A DNA stretch of 64,000 bases from Tetrastigma voinierianum (taxonomy: Eukaryota; Streptophyta; Magnoliopsida; Vitales; Vitaceae): assembly GCA_016808115.1 (NCBI GenBank), contig JAEQBH010000033.1:930001-994000 (forward strand), in the 5' to 3' direction. Shown one piece after another: positions 55,877 to 64,000 of this stretch. The notes beneath the pieces were generated by a model. It was given only the letters and a program-made list of their open reading frames with translations. It ran no database searches and had not been told where the DNA came from. The position numbers and the translations under genes are program-made. The stretch's first letter is position 1. Every line of letters starts with the position of its first letter.

Positions 55877-56900
55877 TCAAAGCTCATCCTCATTCGATGG
55901 TTCATTGCCCGAGTCATACATCGCTTCGAGTTGTGGTACACCCAGCTTGTCGCGCTTGACCATAATTGCCTTAATCGGGAGTATCAAGGCCTCATTGTCT
56001 TCTAAGGGCACCCCGACTTGCTTACATAGGTCAGAATGAGAAAAAGTGGTGCCCAGTTCATCTTCTGATCCCTTTAAGTATGGAGGATGGCATCCTCGCA
56101 ACCCGCTCCCACATCAAAAGGTATGTCCTGGATGATGGCATGATTAAGCAGGGCACGTTTGGCCATCACTTCACAAACATCACATCGCCTAATGGGGACG
56201 CTACGTGATGAAGCGATGCTGTAATTGGGATAGCCAACAGTTTATTAGATGCACCACATGCCTTTCACTATTAATCTTCCATTGACCCTACTCGTTGGTC
56301 AATACCCTAATGACTTCAGAGTAGTTGGGCTACGCATGGAGCCTATCAAAGGGCTCAGAGGGAACTGGGTCAAGGTTATAATATCGGTTGATAGAGTGTG
56401 CATTGAAGTCTACCAACACCCTGTGCACCCGAACCTTTGTCAAAACATGGGAGGCGAGATTGGCGTAGAATTCTGCACACAATTTGTGGCACCGGGGTAG
56501 GTTGGCACAAGGTCTCCATCCTTGCTCGCAATCGCCTGGCAGCAAGTCTCGACGGAAACCCCTTTCCTAATGAACGATCGGTTTTTGGAATGAGGCCAAC
56601 TCTTGGGCCTGACTCATCACAAACTTGTCATGGTCATAGCTAATGACTGCTCTTCACTCAGCCCGCCTCTCTGGCGGTCATCTCGCCTCTTACTCGACAC
56701 TGGGTAAAGGAAGGGCTGGAGATGGTGGCCAAAGGGTGCCCTAACTATATGTGGTTCTTTAGAACTCAGCCAACAAAGAGATGGGACCAAATGCCGTATG
56801 AAGTCACCCAACTCACTGAGGCAAATGATCGAACACCTAGTGCATAATGGGACTGAGGGCTTTGTGATTATACTGTGAGACTCAGCCTCTAACACTCCTC
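55877..56900 (-). pseudogene. Env-position ORF with plant transposon protein domain, Athila copy F
   Basis: Two segments are clear. 56545-56330 reads LCAEFYANLASHVLTKVRVH, then FNAHSINRYYNLDPVP. 56101-55877 reads TFSHSDLCKQVGVPLEDNEA, then KAIMVKRDKLGVPQ. Together they give the EFYANL...V.F....IN.YY.L and FPSLI..LC...GVP patterns of the 'putative plant transposon protein' domain (PF20167 from memory), usually found downstream of pol in Athila-type elements. The segments are out of frame with each other. I see no transmembrane segment, so an envelope role is not supported. Confidence 0.68.
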
Positions 56901-57179
56901 CTAAGGTCCTTTCCTAACCCTAACAAGACCTAAAGAGTAGATGTGACGGCCCAACTAAGGAATTCGAACCTCGTGGACCCAGAATGGTCTCGATTAGGGC
57001 ACCAAACCAGGTTGTTTAATGGGAGACAGAGGCTCTAGAGATGGGTGCAGGGTCGTAGGAGTGTCCTAGGGCTGGTTGGGACAAATGGAGATGGGTGTAC
57101 TGGGTACTACAGGAGCTAAGGGATTTGGGAGCTCAAACTTAGGGGTTACGTGGGGAAGAATACTAAAGGATTTATGTTC

Positions 57180-57560
57180 ATAAATAACATTGCGACGCCG
57201 GGCTCAACGTAGCCACGCCCAGAGTTTCATCGCCCAACGTCAGCGACGCTGAGACGCACGCAGACCGCTCCGCAGCGGCGAGATCGCAACGCCGCGACGG
57301 AGATTCAACGCCGCAATACGCCGTGGAGTCTATAATGCACATCGCGACGTTAAATCCAACGCCACGACGCTCCGCAGAGGAAAGAATCGACGCCGTGACG
57401 CAGGGCCAACGCAATGTTCCGCTGAGGTCCAAAATAGGGTAGCATAAACGCCGCTGAAGATCGGGATCCAACGTCGCAACGTGACAGAGGCTTGATTTTT
57501 CTGGGGCCTTCAACATCACGACGTTAAGAGCCAACGTCGCGACGTGACAGAGAGGGTTAA
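57180..57560. repeat. CG-rich block with AACGTCGCGACGTG and AACGCCGCGACG words
   Basis: Many CG-containing palindromic or near-palindromic words, the counterpart of 3290-3600 in copy A. The 118-aa ORF here (57534-57178) follows from this composition and has no homology that I recognise. Confidence 0.75.
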
Positions 57561-57871
57561 GGAGATAAAATTTTTCTTAAGTTTAAGAGAACCCTCTTAA
57601 TGAAATTGACCCTTCACACACTTCTCGGGAATGAGCTTCTCGCCATTCTCCGCCCATTGCTCTCTGCTTCTCGAAATGTACAATCAAAATAAACGCTCGA
57701 CACGGAAGAGATGCATAAACTATGCTAAGAGCTAAAAACACGCAAAGTTAGACTACGGAAAGAAAGATTTCAAAAGGCTTGGGTTGCCTCCCAAGTAGCG
57801 CTTTGTTTAATGTCGTTAGCTTGACTTCCTCGAATCTCAATGTTCCCGAGCTCTCGGGATTGCACGACTCC

Positions 57872-59040
57872 TTACGGTCCTACTCCTGGTATGCTTATCT
57901 GAATGTTCTGGTTATTTGTATGGAAATCGCCCCCGAAGTATGGCTTCAACCATTGCGTGTTAACTTTGAAAGTCCCTTTCTCTGGGTGCATAATTTCTGC
58001 CCCTCCATATGGGAAAACCTGGGTCATTGTGAAAGGTCCCGACCATCGTGACTTTAGTTTCCCTGGAAAAAGTTTGAGTCGGGAATTGAATAGGAGGACT
58101 CGCTGACCCACCTCGAACTCTTTCCTGGCGATATGTTTGTCATGCCAGCTGCCTTTCCTTATATATTCGAAAGATTCTCATAAGCCTCATATGGAATTCA
58201 TCTAATTCATTTAATGCAGCATTCGCTTCTCTCCTGCTATTTTGCTGTTTATGTTTAACATGTGAGTGGCCTAGTATGCTCTATGCTCCAGTTCTACCGG
58301 CAGGTGGCATGCTTTCCCATAAACTATTCGGAATGCATAAGATACCCACTGTGTGTTTTAAATGTTGTCCTGTATGCCTAGAGTGCATCCTCAATCTCTT
58401 CAACCAATCCTTCCTAAGCTAATGAATCGCTTTCTCCACACTTTATCTCTTGCCTGACACCTCGCTTGCCCATTCGGGCTCGTGGACGGTATGCGAGGAT
58501 GCAGCCGCACCCATATTTCGTAAGACTGTCAACCATCCATGGTAAAATGAGTACCTCCATCCGTGATCGCGTCGTGAATGCCGAACCATGTAAATATGTG
58601 ACTGTGAAGGAACTTATTACCACACTAGCCGCCATTAAGGCGCAGGCTCCAGATTGCTTCTACCCATTTAGAGACGTAATCCACTGCAAGCAAGATGTAC
58701 AGGTTACTAAATGAGGGTGGAAATGGGCCCATGAAATCCATCCCACAAATCAAATAGCTTAACTTCCGCACCAGCTCATGATAGTTCATCCTTTTAGAAA
58801 TGTCTCCCATTCTTCGCATTCATTGATAGGACACAAACCGGTGAGCATCCTTAATAAGTTAGGCGCAGAAACCCGATTGAAGTAATTCCTCACGTTGTTC
58901 TCGGCCTCCGAAATGCCCCACATGGTAAAGTGTGGCAAAGGTTTAGAATATCGACAATTCTCATCTTCTCCGTACACATCGCCATCACTGGGTCGCACAA
59001 GGCTCGATAAAAATAAGTTCCTCCCGCAGTAGTGTTTCAA
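57872..59040 (-). pseudogene. Athila integrase remnant, copy F
   Basis: 59040-58786 is the degraded zinc-binding part. 58819-58625 reads YLICGMDFMGPFPPSFSN and LAVDYVSKWVEAIW with the first catalytic Asp. 58635-58414 covers the second part of the core with heavy damage (LTKYG, then GKRGVRQEIK). 58111-57872 is a well-kept C-terminal domain: QRVLLFNSRLKLFPGKLKSR, WSGPFTMTQVFP, GTFKVNTQWLKPY. The post-integrase block GGGTTGCCTCCCAAGTAGCG follows at about 57782. Confidence 0.87.
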
Positions 59041-59089
59041 ATGTGCAAAGAACCTCTTCTTCGTTGGTAGCTAAACTTTGAGGGATCAC

Positions 59090-60880
59090 CTGCCACTAAA
59101 TAATTCACATACCAAGAAACCATAAACTGACTAGGTCTTCAATTGCTAAGAGCGTATCCGGGAAATCATCATTCACATGCACTCTCATCTCGTCTTCTAA
59201 CTGCGGATGATGGTTCGCGACAAGGTTCTCTCGTTCCCTTCTCGTCTTTAATCTCTAAGTCAAATTCTGCAACAGAGTACTCCACCGTATTATTCTCGCT
59301 TTTGTGTCCTTTTTTAGTCATTAGGTAATTTTTATGGCTTAGTGGTCAATGTGCACAATTACCTTATCGCTTAATCAACAGGCTTAAATTATTAAAGGTA
59401 AAAAAATGGCTGTCAGCCTTTTCGTTGGTGGTATAGTCTAACCCGGCATCATTTATTGTCCGCTAGCATAGTAGATAACCCCAAATATTCTTTCTTTATG
59501 CTCCCAAGATCAGTCCGATCGTGTGATGGTCATTTATACGCACATTAGCTAAACGGAAGTCCTAATCCGTGTTACTACAATAGGGACCGATACTAATTTA
59601 TCTTTCAAGATCGAAAAATGCTCACACACACCGTCTATCAACCTAAATGGTGTCCTTGACCAATAAATTAGACTACTTCATGGTAATCCGAGAAAAGTCT
59701 TTACGAATATCTATAGAACACTCCGGTGGCCCAAAAAGCTCTTATGCCCTTAATGATGACGGGGCGGAGGTAGTTTCTCCATCGCTTCACTGTTTTTCTA
59801 TCTACCTCTATTCCTCTCATGTAAACTGCCCAAGCATTATGCCTTCTCAGACTCATAAAATGACACTTCCTCAATTACATAAGATTGGTTTCCTCGCATT
59901 CAATCAACACCGATCTCAAATTTTCTGCAGTAATTGTCAAAGGAGTACCCTAATACGTAAAAGTCATCCATGAACACCTCAATTGTCTTTTCAACTATCC
60001 GAATATGGCCATCATACAATACAGAATGTGCTCCATTGCACAGCCGAAGGGCATACGTCGAATGCGAACGTACCGTAGGGCATGTGAATGCCGCTCTCTC
60101 CCGATCTTTGTGGGCTATAGCAACTGACACCCAGTACCCATCCAAAAATAATAAGATTCGTGTCCGCTAGTCTATCCAACATCCGATCCGTAAATTGCAA
60201 GTGGAAAATGGTTCTTCCGAAAGGGCCTTATTCAATTTCCTGAGTTTCGATACAAATCCTCCAAACTGATCGCTCTTAAAAGGCAGTAATGTATTATTCT
60301 TTGTTTTTATCACTGTTGTTCCTCCCTTTTTAGGCACTACCTATACTGGACTTTTTTACCCATGCAATCATCGTAAATGATAACAACCGACATCTGTACC
60401 GCTTAGTACTCCTCTTGCGATCACTCCTTCATAGCTGGATTCAATCTCCTCTGCGGCTTCCACTAAAGGCTTATGACCATCTTCTAAAGAAAATTGATGC
60501 ATGCACATGGGCGGCGAATCCCTTTAAATCACGTAACCGTGAGACCACTGCTTATCCTCGTGGATCTCTAAATACCTCAAATGGCTAGGTGTGGGCTTCT
60601 TTTGCTACATCTTAGGTGGTCGTCTTCAACGTATGGCACGATATTTATATTTTCGCCCAGAGGTTCATAATATTTCCTTTTATTAGGTTCAAATGAATCC
60701 ATCCATTTTACATACTCCTACTCTTCTCCCAATTTTCGAATCACTCAGACTGTGCTAGCCTGTAGCATGTCGTTGAGACCACTTTGGCTAGAAATTATAG
60801 CCTCCATGGTCTCTACTATGAAGCAATGTATCACTTACTCGGTGTCTGTGGCGACACCCAAATCTCTAGCCTTTTTTCCT
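59090..60880 (-). pseudogene. Athila reverse transcriptase / RNase H remnant, copy F
   Basis: 60145-59900 reads DGYWVSVAIAHKDRE and, near 59990, IVEKTIEVFMDDFYVLGYSF, with the FMDD catalytic motif intact. The linker at 60760-60560 reads KWMDSFEPNKRKYYEPLGEN when translated on the minus strand. RNase H should lie in 59650-59090 but is strongly degraded. Coordinates of the ends are approximate. Confidence 0.82.
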
Positions 60881-60902
60881 AAGAATTAAGGCACTTAGTG
60901 CA

Positions 60903-61205
60903 ATGATAATTTTTCAGAATTATGTGAGCACCAAATGCCATCCTCGTGCATGTGGTTAGATTCTAGACTCAGATCTTTCCATAGAGTCCAAGAACGCTAC
61001 AAAACGGACTTCGGACGAGGAAGTTATGATCATCCGAAGTTGGCGCTTCATATGAGCAGAAACTGACGTGCAGAACTGACAGGTACCTACTGTCTTTCGT
61101 CTTTTTCGAATAAAATCTGAGCTCAGATTATAATGAGCCATATATAGATAGATTCTAGACTCAAAGGGCTTTCCGTAGAGTCTCGAACAAAGATGAAACC
61201 GACTC
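60903..61205. repeat. Repeat unit A1
   Basis: About 300 bp, repeated at 61998-62290 (A2). Shared words: ATTATGTGAGCACCAAATGC, AGATTCTAGACTCAGA, TTTCCATAGAGTCCAAGAAC, TCTGAGCTCAGATTATAATG. Within it, a sub-unit starting AGATTCTAGACTC occurs twice about 195 bp apart (60958 and 61152). Confidence 0.85.
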
Positions 61206-61264
61206 GACGAGAAAGCAGATCGTCCTAAGCTGGGACACGCGAGCCTCATTCCTGACGAGGTCAG

Positions 61265-61965
61265 TCATGCGTAAGAGTTTGCGTAGTCATGCAAGCAGAG
61301 CCTATGCGCCTCATGAAGAAGAGCTCTGCGTTTTACGCAGAGCCTATGCAAATACAAGAGCCTGCGTGCAGGAGCTCCTACAAAGCCTGCGTGTGAGAGC
61401 TCAGTGTGCCATATGCAGAGAGTTTGCGTAAGAGCCTGCGTGTGAGAGTCACTAGAGAGCCTGCGTGCAGAGCTCATGTAAGAGGCTGCGTGCCTATGCG
61501 TAAGAGCTTGCGTAAGAGCTCATGTGAGAGTTTGCGTGCAGAGTTTGCGGTGAGAGCTTCGCGCAATTAAGAGCCTACAAGGGCCTCATGCAGTGAGAGC
61601 TGCGCAAGAGCCTCATGCATGGGGGCCTGCGTGTGAGAGCCTGCGTGTGGGAGCCTGCAGAAGAGCCTGCGTAGAAGAGGCCTGTGCAGCCCATGCAGAG
61701 CTTCATGCAAGAGCCTGCGTAAGAGCTCTGCGCGAAGGGCCTGCGTGTGAGAGAGCCTGCGTGAAGAGCCTGCGTGTGAGAGTCATGCAGTGGTGCCTAT
61801 GCGTAAGAGTTTCATGCGGGTGGCCTGCGGTGAGGAGCCGGCGTGGCAGCCTGCGTGTGAGAGCTCATGCCGAAGAGCTTGGCAGGGCTTGCGTGTGAGA
61901 GCTACGTAAGAGCTTCATGCAGTAAGAGTTTGGCGCAGAGAGTCACGCAGAGAGCCTACGGTAAG
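61265..61965. repeat. CpG-rich minisatellite block B1
   Basis: Irregular tandem array built on GAGCCTGCGTGTGA, GAGCTCATGCA and AAGAGCC words (about 11-16 bp each) with many single-base indels. ORFs on both strands (Arg/Ala/Cys-rich) follow from the repeat and are not genes. Confidence 0.9.
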
Positions 61966-61997
61966 ATTCTAGACTCAGAGCTCATGCAGGAGAGCTC

Positions 61998-62290
61998 ATG
62001 ATAATTTTTTCAGAAATTATGTGAGCACCAAATGCCATCCTCAGGCATGTGGTTAGATTCTAGACTCAGAGATCTTTCCATAGAGTCCAAGAACGCGCAA
62101 ACTACTGACGAGGGAAGGCGGTCATCCTAAGTCGGGCGTCTATACGAGCAAACCGACGCAGAACTCGATGTGTACCTACCGCCTTCGTCTTTTTCGAATA
62201 AATCTGAGCTCAGATTATAATGGAGCCATATATAGATAGATTCTAGACTCAAGGGGCTTTCTGTAGAGTCTTCGAAAGCATGAAACTGAC
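61998..62290. repeat. Repeat unit A2
   Basis: Second copy of unit A (see 60903-61205), offset about 1.09 kb, diverged by substitutions and short indels. Confidence 0.85.
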
Positions 62291-62344
62291 TCTGACGAGC
62301 CATGATCGGGTCCGGGTTGACACGCCGAGTCATTCCCCCCCCTC

Positions 62345-63180
62345 CCAGACGAGGTCACCCTGCGGCAGAGCTCATGGTGTGTCTCAGCCAGAGCTCATGT
62401 GCCCCATGCAAGAGCTCATGCGCCTTATGCAAGAGCTCATGGCCTGCAAGAGCTCATGCAAGAGGAGTTCGACAATTTCATGAGAGCTCATGCGCCATGC
62501 AAGAGAGCCTGCGCGTAAGAGCTCATGCAGAGAGCCTGCGTGTAAGAGCTTATGCAGAGTTTATGTAAGAAGTATGGAGTTTGCGTGCAGTTTATGTGTA
62601 AGAGGTTGCGAAGTTTTGCGTGTAAGAGTTTATGTGTAAGAGTTTGCGTGTGAGAGTTTGCGTAGAGAGCTTATGCAGAGTTTGCGTGTAAGAGTTATGT
62701 GAGAGTTTGCGTAAGAGTTTATGCGCAGGGTTTGCAAGTAAGGGGTTTGCGTGTGGAGAGTTTGCGTGGCGGGGTTTGGCGTAGAAGCTTATGGGGAGTT
62801 TGCGAAGGTGAGTTTGCGTAGAAGAGGTTGCATTTATGCAGAGTTTGCGTGTAAGAGTTTGCGTAGAGAGTTTATGCGTAAGAGCTCTGGGCGTGCAAGA
62901 GCCTGCGCGAAGGGCTCATGCAGAGAGCCTGGCGCAAGAGCCTCATGCAGAAGAGCCTACGTGTGAGAGCCTGCGTGCAAGAGCCTGCTAAGAGCCTGCG
63001 AGGCCTATGCTCTGCAAGAGCCTGCGTGTGAGAGCCTGGGCGTGTGAGAGCCTGCGTGTGAGAGCCTGCGTGCAAGAGCTCGCGCGAAGGGCCTGCGTGT
63101 GAGAGCCTGCGTGCAAGAGCCTGCGTAAGAGCCACGCGTGAGAGCCCACAGAAGAGCCTACGCAGTAAGAGCCGCCTGAC
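62345..63180. repeat. CpG-rich minisatellite block B2
   Basis: As B1. The left part is dominated by GAGCTCATGC words, the middle (62570-62880) by AAGAGTTTGCGTGT words with TTTGCG instead of CCTGCG, the right part (62880-63180) by GAGCCTGCGTGTGA. Three sub-families in blocks suggest local amplification rounds. Confidence 0.9.
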
Positions 63181-64000
63181 TCAGATGAGCCTGCCCCACG
63201 CCATCATCCTGCATCTTTCGAGTAAAAGGCAATAACTCGGGGCTGTGAGGTCCGATTCAAGGATTCGGGAAGCCCACATCAAGCTCACTGACGAGGCCAC
63301 AATTTCTATCAAGGATGCTAGTCCAAATTCTCACTTTCCTTAACCGAAATTCACACCTCAAAGACTAGACGTCCCATAGGCTCCAAAATTGCACGTTACT
63401 CCACACATCACATAAGTGAGCTTCCTACCACACACACAATTTCATCCCAAGGAGCTTGGCCTCAGAGGTCATCTCATCCTAGGAGAGCCCAGCCAGAAGA
63501 GGTCAGCTCATCCTAAGAGAGCTCAGCCAAAAGAGCCCGGCCACACGCCTCATTCTTGGTCAGCTCACACACGCAAATCCCACTTCTAGCCACACACCGT
63601 GACTCTTGTGGACTCGTGATGTAAAAAATGTCATAACTTGGGCTGTAGAGGTCCGATTTGAGTGATATCAAAGCCTACATCAAGCTCACTGACGAGGCTA
63701 CGATATGGTAGAGGACCACAGTGGCCACCTCTTACTGCCCATTGAAAAATCAGTCTTAACATATGACTAGAATTAACAAAGGTAGAGAAAATATTTAATT
63801 AATCATTAAACATATGAAATGAGTTTAATTACTACCATTCTTAATATCTACAAAAAAACTGGATAATAGTCCATTAGACATAACAAAATCTGGGTTTTCG
63901 CCCGCATTTTTACAAAACACATAACAAGCCATGCTCGACCTCTTCCCTAATCCAAAGCCTCACGGCGCCTCTCTCTCGTGCACCTCCGCATTCGAAATGT
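63181..64000. other. Unassigned sequence with a 78-bp direct repeat
   Basis: No ORF that I support. 63226-63303 and 63628-63703 share AACTYGGGGCTGTGAGGTCC-like and CATCAAGCTCACTGACGAGG words, about 400 bp apart, with CAGCTCATCCTA-type words between (63465-63525). The last 250 bp are AT-rich and then GC-normal, with nothing recognised. Confidence 0.55.

Larger units (their letters stand above)
53066..60880 (-). mobile_element. Athila-like copy F, truncated at its 5' side
   Basis: Minus strand, in order: protease-RT linker, RT, RNase H, integrase, post-integrase spacer, env-position ORF, 3' non-coding region, and 3' LTR (54256-53066). The 5' LTR, gag and protease are missing; similarity stops near 60880, just before the repeat array. 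Most coding parts are frameshifted. Confidence 0.87.

Noticed and set aside
61265..63135. Several Arg/Ala/Cys-rich ORFs on both strands
   Set aside because: They arise from the CpG-rich minisatellite. ORFs on opposite strands overlap, and none has a conserved domain or a consistent repeat frame.

Overview
The window looks like a block of plant (angiosperm, probably eudicot) heterochromatin. Nearly all of it is nested, decayed LTR retrotransposons, and I see no intact protein-coding host gene. The evidence is Athila-type and chromovirus-type Ty3/gypsy polyprotein fragments full of stops and frameshifts, LTRs with TG...CA ends and 5-bp target-site duplications (TSDs), a Ty1/copia relic, and a fragment of a plant G-type lectin receptor kinase.

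Layout. (1) 1-10570: Athila-like copy A, minus strand, about 9 kb internal, its 3' LTR cut by the window edge. (2) 10570-14493: two chromovirus-type LTRs head to head. (3) 14494-23453: Athila copy B, plus strand, only the 3' part, split by a 4.0-kb solo LTR (TSD TAGGG) and a 2.1-kb solo LTR (TSD ATATT). Its right end abuts the reverse transcriptase of (4) chromovirus copy C, 23454-28772, plus strand, with a 2.75-kb 3' LTR. (5) 28836-29640: a 55-unit TA microsatellite and AT-rich DNA. (6) 29640-38112: a small copia relic whose LTR is split by chromovirus copy D (30267-37629, minus, TSD CTCCC). (7) About 38335-51349: the most interesting object, a gene fragment framed by inverted repeats of about 220-240 bp. 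I read it as a Pack-MULE (Mutator-like element with a captured gene fragment). It carries part of a PAN-domain/kinase receptor gene and is expanded from about 1.4 kb to 13 kb by chromovirus copy E (38790-48404, TSD AAACC, itself holding two solo LTRs) and by another solo LTR (48503-50445, TSD CTTAA). (8) 51350-53065: AT-rich spacer with a MITE-like hairpin. (9) 53066-60880: Athila copy F, minus strand, truncated upstream of its RT. (10) 60903-63180: a CpG-rich minisatellite in a duplicated unit of about 1.09 kb. (11) 63181-64000: unassigned.

The TSDs give a relative order of events. The captured gene was already missing its middle before the CTTAA solo LTR landed. Copy E landed in the PAN-domain part and later received two solo LTRs. 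Copy D landed in an existing copia LTR. Athila B probably landed in the RT of chromovirus C, Athila A then landed in B, and solo LTRs came last. Five solo LTRs with intact TSDs show that intra-element LTR recombination has been active here.

All alignments were done by eye. Domain calls rest on recognisable motifs, boundaries without TG/CA or a TSD are approximate, and element-to-family assignments come from general knowledge of plant retrotransposons, not from a search.
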